This document shows, piece by piece, positions 34,520 to 42,328 of a DNA stretch of 64,000 nt. This stretch comes from JAHRAW01 sp963693025 (GTDB taxonomy: Bacteria > Pseudomonadota > Gammaproteobacteria > Arenicellales > Poriferihabitantaceae): the NCBI GenBank assembly GCA_963693025.1, contig OY843749.1, positions 1,736,001-1,800,000 of the forward strand, read 5' to 3'. Below the pieces are notes generated by a model. It made no database searches, was not told where the DNA came from, and saw nothing but the letters and a program-made list of their open reading frames with translations. Both the position numbers and the translations under genes were made by a program. How positions within the stretch are numbered: the first letter of the stretch is position 1; each line of letters begins with the position of its first letter.

Positions 34520-35197
34520 ATGAGCGCCCGCGATAAACTGACGCACTTCAACGCGCGCGGCGAAGCGCAGATGGTGGATGTCGGCGCCAAGCGCACGAGC
34601 GCGCGCAAGGCGGTGGCCGAAGGGCGCATCACTATGCGCGCCGAGACGCTGGCGATGATTGAGCGCGGGCAACACCAAAAGGGCGATGTGCTCGCCGTCG
34701 CCCGCGTCGCCGGCATCATGGGCGCCAAGCGCACCGCCGACCTGGTGCCGCTGTGCCACCCGCTCGCGCTCACGCATGTGTCGGTGGAGTTTTCGCTTGA
34801 GGCGCATTCGGGTTCGGATTCGGTTTCGGGGGATGGCGAAAGTTGCGTGCGCTGCACCGCCACCGCCGCCACGCGCGAGCGCACCGGCGTGGAAATGGAG
34901 GCGCTGACCGCGGTGCAGACCGCGCTGTTAGCCGTCTATGATATGTGCAAGTCGGTCGACCGCGCGATGGTGATTGGCGATGTCCGCCTGCTGCACAAGT
35001 CCGGCGGCAAGTCGGGCGAATGGAATCGCGCCTCACCAGTAAAAAATGAAGATGGTGCAATCATGAATGCGGCTGTTCTATCCGCCGGCGACGTTATTGA
35101 AAAAAAGTCGTTTGTCCCGTATGTAAGGCATTCTCATTTAAAAATTGGCCGATGGGTTGGGATGCACACGCAACGCATAAATGCAAAGGGCTGTTAG
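34520..35197 (+). CDS. moaC: Cyclic pyranopterin monophosphate synthase with a foreign C-terminal tail
   Basis: Residues 1-170 are a normal MoaC with MVDVGAKRTSARKAVAEG, PLCHPLALTHV, TGVEMEAL and KSGGKSGEW. It makes cPMP from the MoaA product in molybdopterin synthesis. Family members end close to SGEW, yet this frame runs on for about 55 residues of lower-GC sequence (ASPVKNEDGAIMNAAV onward) to 35197. The tail holds a possible -1 frameshift site (35101-35107). The moeA gene follows, so this is a Moco operon. Confidence 0.9.
   Translation: MSARDKLTHFNARGEAQMVDVGAKRTSARKAVAEGRITMRAETLAMIERGQHQKGDVLAVARVAGIMGAKRTADLVPLCHPLALTHVSVEFSLEAHSGSDSVSGDGESCVRCTATAATRERTGVEMEALTAVQTALLAVYDMCKSVDRAMVIGDVRLLHKSGGKSGEWNRASPVKNEDGAIMNAAVLSAGDVIEKKSFVPYVRHSHLKIGRWVGMHTQRINAKGC
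35101..35107 (+). promoter_or_regulatory. Possible -1 ribosomal frameshift heptamer A-AAA-AAG in the moaC tail
   Basis: In the moaC frame the codons are GAA, AAA, AAG, giving the slippery heptamer A-AAA-AAG known from dnaX and several insertion sequences. A -1 slip continues into the zinc-finger frame that ends at 35259. No strong stimulator hairpin was identified by eye. It may equally mark a one-base deletion in a former gene. Confidence 0.4.
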
Positions 35198-35259
35198 GAA
35201 ACGATCCGAAAAAACGAAAAGCCGAATATAGAAAAGCAACACGCCACCTTTTCAAATGA
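35107..35259 (+). pseudogene. Zinc-finger reading frame lacking its own start, overlapping moeA
   Basis: In this frame the sequence reads VVCPVCKAFSFKNW and, further on, WDAHATHKCKGL, then a basic stretch and a TGA. The CPVC and HATH elements look like a C2H2-type zinc finger. No start codon precedes CPVC in this frame; the nearest ATG is after it (35149). The stop overlaps the moeA ATG as ATGA. Either it is read by -1 frameshifting from moaC, giving a 246-residue fusion, or it is a decayed gene with one base missing from an A run. Confidence 0.5.
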
Positions 35260-36530
35260 CCAAGCGCAAACAAACGCCGCCGCCGGAATGGTGCGACAGC
35301 GACCCGGATTCTATCAGCGCCGAGCGCGCGCAGCGGTTGATTAGGGAGGCGGTGTCACCCGTGGTTCAGGTGGAGACCGTGGCGGTGCGCGATGCGCTCG
35401 GGCGAGTCGCCGCCGCCGATGTGGCGAGCCGGGTGCGGGTGCCTAATCACACCAATTCGGCGATGGACGGCTACGCGCTGGGCGGGCGGGATTTGCCCAA
35501 GCGCGGCACGAAAAAATGCCGGGTGATTGGCGTGTCGATGGCGGGCAAGCCGTTTCACGGCGAAGTCGGCGACGGGCAGTGCGTGCGCATCATGACCGGC
35601 GCGGTGATGCCCGCCGGCGCCGACAGCGTGGTGATTCAGGAGCGCGTCACGCGCGCGGGCGAGCACATCACCGTGCCGTCCGGCGAAAAACCCGGCGCCA
35701 ACGTGCGCCACGCCGGCGAGGATTTGGAAATCGGCGATGTCGCCATCAAAGCCGGTTGCAGACTGGCGCCGTCCCACCTCGGGCTGGCCGCGTCGCTCGG
35801 CTTCGCCGAGTTGCCGGTGTGGCGCCGCCCGCGCGTGGCGTTTTTCTCCAACGGCGACGAGTTGCGAGCAGTCGGTAGCGCGCTGGAAACCGGCGAACTC
35901 TACGACTCCAACCGCTACACGCTCTACGGCATGCTCGCCGAACTCGGCGTGGAAATGATTGACCTCGGCATCGTGCCGGACGACGCCGGCGCGGTCGGGG
36001 CGGCCTTTGAGCGCGCCGCCGAATGCGCCGACATGGTGATTACCTCCGCCGGCGCATCGGTCGGCGACGCCGATTGCGTCAGGCAGACGCTGGAGCGAGT
36101 CGGCAAGGCGGCGTTCTCCAAAGTGGCGATTAAACCGGGGCGTCCGCTGTCGTTTGGCGAATTCAACACACACCGCAACTGCCTGTTTTTCGCGCTGCCC
36201 GGCAACCCGGTGTCGGTCATGGTCACCTTCCAACTCTTCGTCGTGCCGGCGCTCCGGTTGCTCGCCGGGGAAGCCATCGCCGACCCGCTGCGGATGGTGG
36301 TCAAAACCACATCGGCGTTGAAAAAACGACCGGGGCGGGCGGAATATCAGCGCGGCGTTTTGTCCACCGATGGCGGGGGCCTCACCGTGGTGAACTCGAC
36401 CGGCGAGCAAGGCTCCGGCATTCTGCGCTCAATGGGCGAGGCGAATTGCTTCATCATCCTGCCGACCGATTCCGCGGGCGTGGCGGCGGGCGAGCCGGTT
36501 GAGGTGCAGCCTTTTTCTCGTGTCCGCTAA
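35256..36530 (+). CDS. moeA: Molybdopterin molybdenumtransferase
   Basis: The 424-residue protein has MoeA features: VPNHTNSAMDGYAL, MTGAVMPAGADSVVIQE, the segment FFSNGDELR, SAGASVGDADCVRQTLE and PGRPLSFG, and a C-terminal beta domain. MoeA inserts molybdate into adenylated molybdopterin to give Moco. Its ATG overlaps the zinc-finger stop. A DsbA-like gene overlaps its 3' end. No Moco enzyme is present within the window. Confidence 0.95.
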   Translation: MTKRKQTPPPEWCDSDPDSISAERAQRLIREAVSPVVQVETVAVRDALGRVAAADVASRVRVPNHTNSAMDGYALGGRDLPKRGTKKCRVIGVSMAGKPFHGEVGDGQCVRIMTGAVMPAGADSVVIQERVTRAGEHITVPSGEKPGANVRHAGEDLEIGDVAIKAGCRLAPSHLGLAASLGFAELPVWRRPRVAFFSNGDELRAVGSALETGELYDSNRYTLYGMLAELGVEMIDLGIVPDDAGAVGAAFERAAECADMVITSAGASVGDADCVRQTLERVGKAAFSKVAIKPGRPLSFGEFNTHRNCLFFALPGNPVSVMVTFQLFVVPALRLLAGEAIADPLRMVVKTTSALKKRPGRAEYQRGVLSTDGGGLTVVNSTGEQGSGILRSMGEANCFIILPTDSAGVAAGEPVEVQPFSRVR

Positions 36531-37209
36531 GCCTGCTGAGCCCGCTGAGCCCGCCCGCCTGCTGTATGTCCACGACCCGATGTGCGCGTGGTGCTGGGGG
36601 TTCAGCCGCAACTATCGGCGGTTGACGGACGCGCTGCCGGCTTCGGTGCCGGTGGTGCGGTTGTTGGGCGGGCTTGCGCCGGATTCCTCCGAGGCGATGC
36701 CGCCGGCAATGCGCCGCCACTTGCAAAAAATCTGGAAGACGATTGAGACGACCATCCCCGGCACCCGCTTCAACCACGATTTCTGGACGCATTGCCGACC
36801 GCGGCGTTCCACCTGGCCCGCCTGTCGCGCGGTCATCGCCGCCCGCTTGCAGGGCGCCGACCACGACCTCGCCATGACCGCGGCGATTCAGCAAGGCTAC
36901 TATCTGCATGCCAAGAATCCGTCCGACGACGCCACCTTAATCGAGTTTGCCGCCGAGTTGGGTTTGGACACGCGCGAATTTTCACACGCTCTGAACGCGG
37001 CGGCGGTGCAACAACAACTCGAGCGCGAAATCGCGCTGGCGCGGCGGCTGGGCGTGCAGGGCTTCCCTTCGCTGCTGTTGCTGAATGGGGACGCGGCGCG
37101 GGGCGTGCGGGTGAACTACACCGACGCCGGCGCGATGCTCGAAGAGATTATGGCGCCGGCGGGCGCGCACAAACCCCCGTCCGCGGTCGCGACAAAAGCG
37201 GTGGAGTAG
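36520..37209 (+). CDS. DsbA-family thiol-disulfide protein (FrnE-like)
   Basis: The 229-residue protein has the redox motif MCAWCWGFS and the cis-proline segment GVQGFPSLLLL. It lacks a clear signal peptide, so it is probably cytoplasmic like FrnE. A GTG at 36520 overlaps the end of moeA by 11 bases and begins VSAKPAEPAEPARLL, which gives the family N-terminus. The KPAEPAEPA stretch comes from a short tandem repeat in the DNA. A role in thiol repair is a guess. Confidence 0.83.
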   Translation: MSAKPAEPAEPARLLYVHDPMCAWCWGFSRNYRRLTDALPASVPVVRLLGGLAPDSSEAMPPAMRRHLQKIWKTIETTIPGTRFNHDFWTHCRPRRSTWPACRAVIAARLQGADHDLAMTAAIQQGYYLHAKNPSDDATLIEFAAELGLDTREFSHALNAAAVQQQLEREIALARRLGVQGFPSLLLLNGDAARGVRVNYTDAGAMLEEIMAPAGAHKPPSAVATKAVE

Positions 37210-37240
37210 CGCCCGCGCACTCCTTGGCGGCGCGGTGGAA

Positions 37241-37264
37241 ATCATCCTGCTCCGTCAGGATGAT
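37241..37264 (-). terminator. Hairpin downstream of the cold-shock gene
   Basis: ATCATCCTG and CAGGATGAT form a perfect 9-bp stem with a six-base loop. On the minus strand it is followed by TTTCC, a short T run, 14 bases past the cold-shock stop. A plausible but weak intrinsic terminator. Confidence 0.5.
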
Positions 37265-37277
37265 GCCGGGCGGAAAT

Positions 37278-37490
37278 CTAAACGGGGGTTACGTTCTCTG
37301 CTTGCGGACCCTTGGCGCCGTCCACGACCTCAAAGGTAACCTGCTGACCATCATAGAGCGTTCTGCGCCCCTCGCCATTGATTGCGCGATAGTGCACAAA
37401 AACGTCGGCCCCTTCTTCTCTTTCAATAAACCCAAAACCTTTGGTGTCGTTAAACCACTTCACGGTTCCGGTTACCAGTTCGCTTGACAT
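37278..37490 (-). CDS. CspA-family cold-shock protein
   Basis: The 70-residue OB-fold protein has RNP1 as KGFGFIERE and RNP2 as VFVHYRAI, after the typical TGTVKWFNDT start. It binds single-stranded RNA or DNA and acts as an RNA chaperone. The ATG at 37490 gives MSSELVTGTVKWF. A leader of up to about 120 bases lies upstream, as in cold-induced csp genes. It lies 200 bases downstream of proS on the same strand, with a candidate promoter of its own. Confidence 0.95.
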   Translation of the reverse strand: MSSELVTGTVKWFNDTKGFGFIEREEGADVFVHYRAINGEGRRTLYDGQQVTFEVVDGAKGPQAENVTPV

Positions 37491-37611
37491 ACTTCTACTT
37501 ACCTCGTGTTCTAAATGTTGCCGCATGGCGGCGGTGAAATGCCAGCCCGCAATGAAGATTGCGAAGACCGTATTGCCGATGATACCCCACAACCGGCGAG
37601 TATCGGATGCG

Positions 37612-37637
37612 AGTTTATCATTGTTGCGCGATGTCAA
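37612..37637 (-). promoter_or_regulatory. Possible promoter for the cold-shock gene
   Basis: On the minus strand TTGACA (37637-37632) is followed 14 bases later by TAAACT (37617-37612). The spacer is shorter than ideal. It would give a long structured leader, as in other csp genes. Confidence 0.35.
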
Positions 37638-37690
37638 TAGCGAAAATGGCGGTTAATTTAAACATTCGCGCGTTGAGCGTCGGGGGGGTG

Positions 37691-39415
37691 TCAGGCGCTT
37701 TTGAGTTCCAGCAGCGTCTCCGCCAGCGAGGCGATGGCGATTTCGCGCTCGGCGCCGGTGGCGCGATGCTTATACTCGACGACGCCGTTTTCCAAGCCGC
37801 GCTCCGCCACCACCAGGCGGTGGGGGATGCCGATTAATTCCATGTCAGCGAACATCACGCCGGGTCTTTCGTTGCGGTCGTCGAGCAGCACATCGAAGCC
37901 GGACGCGCACAGCCGGTCGTGCAAATCCAGCGCCGCTTGTTTGACTTTTTCCGAGCGCTCAAAACCGATCGGCACGATGGCGATGTCGTACGGGGCGATG
38001 GCGTCGGGCCAGATGATGCCCTTGTCGTCGTGGTGCTGTTCGATGGCGGCGGCGACCACGCGCGTCACGCCGATGCCGTAGCAGCCCATCTGCATCTCCA
38101 CCGAGTTGCCGGCTTCGTCCAGCACGGTCGCGCCCATCGCCTTGCTGTATTTCGCGCCGAGTTGGAAAATATGCCCGACTTCGATGCCGCGCGCGATGGT
38201 CAAGACGCCGCGCCCGTCGGGGCTAAGGTCGCCTTCGACCACGTTGCGAATGTCGGCGACTTCCGGCAGCGGCAGGTCGCGCTCCCAGTTGATGCCGAAA
38301 TAGTGTTGGTCTTCCACATTGGCGCCGGCGCCGAAGTCCGCCATCACCGCGACGCTGTGGTCGGCGACGCACGGAATCGGCAACTTGAGCGGACCCAGCG
38401 AGCCGAACCCGGCGCCGATGGCGTCGCGGATTTCGGCCTCATCCGCCATGCGCAACGGGCTCGCCACCTGCGGAAGCGCGGCGGCTTTGACCGCATTCAA
38501 CTCGTGGTCTCCGCGCACCAGCAAGGCGATGAGTTTATGCCCCGACTCGGTCTCAGCGGACGCTTCCACCACCAGCGTCTTGATGGTCTTCTCAATCGGC
38601 AAGGCGAATTTTTCAACCAGCGCGGCGATGGTTTTGGTGTCGGGCGTGTCCACCAGCCGCAGGTCTTCGGCGGGCGCCGGGCGGGGCTGCGCGGGCGGCG
38701 GCGCCGCGGCCATTTCCAGATTGGTCGCATAGTCGCCGAGCGAGGAAAACACCACGGCGTCTTCGCCGGAATCCGCCAGCACATGAAACTCAAGGGAGGT
38801 GTCGCCGCCGATGCTGCCCGAGTCGGCGACCACCGCGCGGTATTGCAATCCCATGCGGTCAAAAATGGCGCAGTAGGTTTGGTGCATCAAGTCGTAGGCT
38901 TGCTGCAGCGATGCGCGGTCGATGCCGAAAGAGTAGGCGTCTTTCATAATGAATTCGCGCCCGCGCATGACGCCGAAGCGCGGCCTGATTTCGTCCCGAA
39001 ACTTGGTCTGGATTTGGTAGAAATTGGCGGGCAACTGGCGGTAACTGCGCAACTCGTTTTTCACCAGCGTGGTAATCACCTCTTCGTGGGTCGGACCCAA
39101 ACAAAAGTCGCGCTGGTGGCGGTCGCTGAAGCGCAACAACTCCGCGCCATACGCCTCCCACCGCCCCGACTCGCGCCACAACTCCGCCGGCTGCACCGCC
39201 GGCAACAACACCTCCTGCGCGCCCGAGCGGTTCATCTCCTCGCGGATGATGCGCTCCACCTTGCGCAGCACGTTGATTCCGGTGGGCAGCCAGTTATAAA
39301 TCCCCGCGGCGACGCGCCGAATCAACCCGGCGCGCAACATCAACCGGTGGCTGACAATCTCGGCGTCCGCCGGGACTTCCTTGAGGGTGCCAAGCAGGCG
39401 TTGGGAGGTCAGCAT
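37691..39415 (-). CDS. proS: Prolyl-tRNA synthetase
   Basis: The 574-residue protein has class II motifs: GIYNWLPTGINVLRKVE with motif 1 nearby, motif 2 (FRDEIRPRFGVMRGREF), an editing INS domain in the middle (SIGGDTSLEFHVLADSG), motif 3 (GCYGIGVTRVVAAAIEQ), and an anticodon-binding C-terminal domain. It charges tRNA-Pro. Length is normal for the bacterial type (about 570). An alanine/proline run (residues 232-247) lies in the INS linker. Confidence 0.97.
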   Translation of the reverse strand: MLTSQRLLGTLKEVPADAEIVSHRLMLRAGLIRRVAAGIYNWLPTGINVLRKVERIIREEMNRSGAQEVLLPAVQPAELWRESGRWEAYGAELLRFSDRHQRDFCLGPTHEEVITTLVKNELRSYRQLPANFYQIQTKFRDEIRPRFGVMRGREFIMKDAYSFGIDRASLQQAYDLMHQTYCAIFDRMGLQYRAVVADSGSIGGDTSLEFHVLADSGEDAVVFSSLGDYATNLEMAAAPPPAQPRPAPAEDLRLVDTPDTKTIAALVEKFALPIEKTIKTLVVEASAETESGHKLIALLVRGDHELNAVKAAALPQVASPLRMADEAEIRDAIGAGFGSLGPLKLPIPCVADHSVAVMADFGAGANVEDQHYFGINWERDLPLPEVADIRNVVEGDLSPDGRGVLTIARGIEVGHIFQLGAKYSKAMGATVLDEAGNSVEMQMGCYGIGVTRVVAAAIEQHHDDKGIIWPDAIAPYDIAIVPIGFERSEKVKQAALDLHDRLCASGFDVLLDDRNERPGVMFADMELIGIPHRLVVAERGLENGVVEYKHRATGAEREIAIASLAETLLELKSA

Positions 39416-39499
39416 CGGGATGGGGTGGGTTGGCGGTGAAAAATGAGTCCGGCGAGCGGCGTTGTTTTATACTGGCGCGGATTATAACAAGTCCCGCCG

Positions 39500-40456
39500 A
39501 TGCCGACGCAAGAAAACCCAGTGCTGGTCGAAGTTCGCCGTGGCGATTGCGTGGAATCGCGCCACCGCGGCAGCGTGGTGGCGGTCGATGCCGGCGGTCA
39601 AACGCTCTTTTCGGCGGGCTGCGCCTCAAGCCCGATTTACCCGCGCTCGGCGCTCAAAATTCTCCAGGCGATTCCGCTGGTGGAAAGCGGCGCGGCGGCG
39701 CGTTTCGGTTTGAGCGACGCCGAAATCACGCTGGCATGCGCATCGCACAACGCCGAGGACATGCACACGCGCGCGGTGCTGGAATGGCTGCATCGTTTGG
39801 GATTGGGCGAAGACGATTTGGAATGCGGACCCGCGCGCGCCTATAAACGCGGTGACACAAAGGCGCGCGTCAATCACAACTGCTCCGGCAAACACGCCGG
39901 CATGATGACGATGGCGATGCACATCGGCGCGCCGCTGCGCGATTACAGCGACTACGCGCATCCGTGCCAGCAACGCTGGATGCAAACTCTGTCGGCGTTA
40001 ATCGGCGAAGACGTATTCGCCATGCCGTGGGAGCGCGACGGCTGCGGCCTGCCGGCGCTCTGCATGCCGCTGGAATATCTGGCACGCGCCCACGCCCGCA
40101 TCGCCAACCAAACAAAAATCCTAACCGCCATCCGAACCCACCCGCAACTCCTCGCCGGCGCCAACCGCTGCTGCACCGCCGTCATCCACGCCACCGCCGG
40201 CAACGTCATCGCCAAAACCGGCGCCGAAGGCGTATACGCCGGCATCATCCCCGCACACAAAATAGGCTTCGCCCTAAAAATAGAAGACGGCGCCACCCGC
40301 GCCGCCGAAGCAGCCCTCGGTGCGTTGTTGAAAAAACTGGGAGCATTGGATGCCGATGCCGAGAAAGAACTGCAACCGTATTTCCGACCGGCGGTACTGA
40401 ATTCACAAAACTACAAAACCGGTGTCATAATTGCTCTTCCGTTGGGGGATGACTAA
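39500..40456 (+). CDS. L-asparaginase II family protein
   Basis: The 318-residue protein matches the PF06089 asparaginase type. It has SPIYPRSALKILQAIP, the core SHNAEDMHTRAVLEWL, and NHNCSGKHAGMM. This is the Rhizobium-type thermolabile enzyme class, unrelated to the E. coli AnsB fold, and hydrolyses asparagine in the cytoplasm. It diverges from proS with 84 bases between. Its 3' end almost touches the HNH nuclease gene (14 bases), where GC content drops sharply. Confidence 0.9.
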   Translation: MPTQENPVLVEVRRGDCVESRHRGSVVAVDAGGQTLFSAGCASSPIYPRSALKILQAIPLVESGAAARFGLSDAEITLACASHNAEDMHTRAVLEWLHRLGLGEDDLECGPARAYKRGDTKARVNHNCSGKHAGMMTMAMHIGAPLRDYSDYAHPCQQRWMQTLSALIGEDVFAMPWERDGCGLPALCMPLEYLARAHARIANQTKILTAIRTHPQLLAGANRCCTAVIHATAGNVIAKTGAEGVYAGIIPAHKIGFALKIEDGATRAAEAALGALLKKLGALDADAEKELQPYFRPAVLNSQNYKTGVIIALPLGDD

Positions 40457-40469
40457 TGTAAGTTTGCTT

Positions 40470-41231
40470 TTATTTTTTGGCGGACGACGGGAGCGTGTTA
40501 TGTCTTTCGTTCTGCGCGCAAAGCCATTCTTTTACTTCGGCTTGGACTTTTTTGTTTGCCCTTTTGACGGGGCGCATGCTCGCTATGGCACGAGGACGGC
40601 CTTGTTCGTCGAAAACAAAATCTCCCCGTGCGGTTTGATTACACCAGCCACATTGTGGAATCATATTGCCGGGTTTTAAGTCTTTATCCGGGTCCATGTG
40701 CCCTTGTTGTAATTTAACTATTCTACGAGGATCATACGGACTTGGGCCGCCCTCTTTTGCGCCGCAAGAAGCGCATTTGTAATCATAGGTTTTTTTGAGC
40801 GCTTCCCAATCGCCCAGTTTGACGGCGGTACGCCGTTCCAAATTACTTTTTGGGTAGGGTTTTCGGGTTGTAATAAGAACATGGTGTTTATCAGGAACCT
40901 TGGTGCCTTTATATACATCGCCTCGATTTAACACATACCAACCATTTTGTGTTTTAAGATGGCGCACTTGCTGGTCCGTTGCTTGCTTGCCGGTTTCTCT
41001 TGCAATCCATTCGGAAATATCCGTCTTGCTAATGGCTTTGCCTTGATAGTGTTTCAATATAGTTAACTGATACCAACGTGCCGTGCCTTTGCGCGGCAAT
41101 TTTACGCCGTATTTTTCTAAATACAGTTTCCAGTCCTTTTTGATTTTTTCCCAGTCTTTTTCCAGATCCGCATGGGATACATAGATGCTGTTAACGTCAT
41201 GAATTACCGGAAAGTATTCGTTACTCGGCAT
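40470..41231 (-). CDS. HNH-type type II restriction endonuclease (putative)
   Basis: The 253-residue protein has a zinc-HNH domain: Cys153 and Cys156 in YKCASCGAKEGG, His178 in LQQGHMDPD, Asn189 in PGNMIPQ, and Cys194/Cys197 in CGWCN. An N-terminal helical domain may recognise DNA (SEWIARETGKQATDQQVRHLK looks like a helix-turn-helix, residues 73-93). It overlaps the methylase gene by 11 bases, with AGGAG 5 bases before the ATG, so methylase and nuclease are coupled. The recognition site is unknown. Confidence 0.8.
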   Translation of the reverse strand: MPSNEYFPVIHDVNSIYVSHADLEKDWEKIKKDWKLYLEKYGVKLPRKGTARWYQLTILKHYQGKAISKTDISEWIARETGKQATDQQVRHLKTQNGWYVLNRGDVYKGTKVPDKHHVLITTRKPYPKSNLERRTAVKLGDWEALKKTYDYKCASCGAKEGGPSPYDPRRIVKLQQGHMDPDKDLKPGNMIPQCGWCNQTARGDFVFDEQGRPRAIASMRPVKRANKKVQAEVKEWLCAQNERHNTLPSSAKK

Positions 41232-42150
41232 TAATTCTCCTGCGGGCAACTTTTGCGTAGTCGGGATCAATTTCAAAGCCAATAAAACGCCGCTTGTCTT
41301 GCAATGCCGCCACGCCGGTGGTTCCGCTGCCGGCAAATGGGTCGCAGACGATTTGATTTTTGATTGTAAACAGGCATATCAATTGCCTCATAACCAGCAC
41401 TGGCTTGACCGTCATGTGCTCGAATTCCTTGCCTTTTTTAGGCTTTGGAACATCCATTATGGTTCCCGGAAACCCGCTATTCAGAATGGATTGATCCGGC
41501 GACATGAGTCCGGTTTGATGTTTAAGCCAGTTGTTTATAAAGGTTCCTTCTTTGGGTTTTTGCGCAAGGACAATCGGCTCAAATTGCGGTTTGAGTTGAG
41601 GCGTTTTCTTTCCGGCGACTGTTGCCAGAATGTTCGATTTCTCGTGTTCCGAAATATTCATTTTCCGAACAAAATGATCTTGGGAAAACGCCTTGGCTTG
41701 TCCTTGATACTGCCACGCAAGCATGTCGCGGATTTCAAACCCCGCGGCATCCAACGCAAACCCCATGGCATACGCAAGCCGGGCTTGGCTAAATACCGCG
41801 GCAAAACCGCCGGGCTTCAATATACGCAACATCTCCGCCGCCGCTTGTGCCATGTAAGAAATCAAATTTTTGCCTTGCGTTTTATCAAACTTCATGCCCG
41901 CCGGCAGCCCCCCGACAACCCCCGGCTTAACACGCCGGTTAAGTTTGCTCTTGTTCCAGTCATCACCCATTCCATCCAGAAAATACGGAGGGTCGGTGGC
42001 GATAAAATGCACGGATGCAGAACGCATCTGAGACATGCCTTCCATGCAGTCCATATTGTAAATATCCCAGGGCTTCGGCATGCCAATATGCCGCTGAGTT
42101 TCCGCGGAGCGTATTGGGTTGCTCCGGCTTGTAAGAACCCCTTCGCTCAT
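41221..42150 (-). CDS. DNA methyltransferase, beta class (N6-adenine or N4-cytosine)
   Basis: The 309-residue protein has the catalytic motif DPPY at residues 53-56 ahead of the SAM motif DPFAGSGTTGVAA near residue 270, an order typical of the beta class. A loop with KLNRRVKPGVVGG may recognise the target. Start at 42150 has AGGAAG 9 bases upstream. Together with the HNH nuclease it forms a compact type II system, with GC content well below the neighbours. A promoter and a perfect palindrome are located upstream. Confidence 0.9.
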   Translation of the reverse strand: MSEGVLTSRSNPIRSAETQRHIGMPKPWDIYNMDCMEGMSQMRSASVHFIATDPPYFLDGMGDDWNKSKLNRRVKPGVVGGLPAGMKFDKTQGKNLISYMAQAAAEMLRILKPGGFAAVFSQARLAYAMGFALDAAGFEIRDMLAWQYQGQAKAFSQDHFVRKMNISEHEKSNILATVAGKKTPQLKPQFEPIVLAQKPKEGTFINNWLKHQTGLMSPDQSILNSGFPGTIMDVPKPKKGKEFEHMTVKPVLVMRQLICLFTIKNQIVCDPFAGSGTTGVAALQDKRRFIGFEIDPDYAKVARRRINAE

Positions 42151-42276
42151 TGGGTTAACTTCCTATGCGCCGGTTGCTTGCCGGCAAAACGCACGAGCGC
42201 TTCGCGTTCAAAAAATGTTTCGCACGGCATTTTGACATGTTGCACATCCGATGGGTTTGTTCACGCGATTGGGTGG

Positions 42277-42305
42277 ATTTTAGGCAAACCAAACCGGTAT
42301 GGCAA
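42277..42305 (-). promoter_or_regulatory. Sigma-70 promoter for the restriction-modification operon
   Basis: On the minus strand TTGCCA (42305-42300) and TAAAAT (42282-42277) are separated by exactly 17 bases. Each differs by one base from consensus. Transcription would start about 120 bases before the methylase ATG. Confidence 0.65.
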
Positions 42306-42321
42306 GCGCTTTATAAAGCGC
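42306..42321. promoter_or_regulatory. Perfect 16-bp palindrome abutting the -35 box
   Basis: GCGCTTTATAAAGCGC is its own reverse complement and directly abuts the -35 hexamer of the methylase promoter. It lies 8 bases past the ltaE stop. It could be an operator for the methylase or a control protein, or help end ltaE transcription. Confidence 0.5.
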
Positions 42322-42328
42322 GGCTCTA

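Noticed and set aside
37919..39439. Long open frame of 506 codons on the plus strand across proS
   Set aside because: It is antisense to proS, which has all class II synthetase motifs. High GC gives long shadow frames; the product has no recognisable domain.
40470..41231. HNH gene as a homing endonuclease of an intron
   Set aside because: It overlaps a beta-class methylase with its own ribosome site, and no split host gene is present. A type II restriction system fits better.
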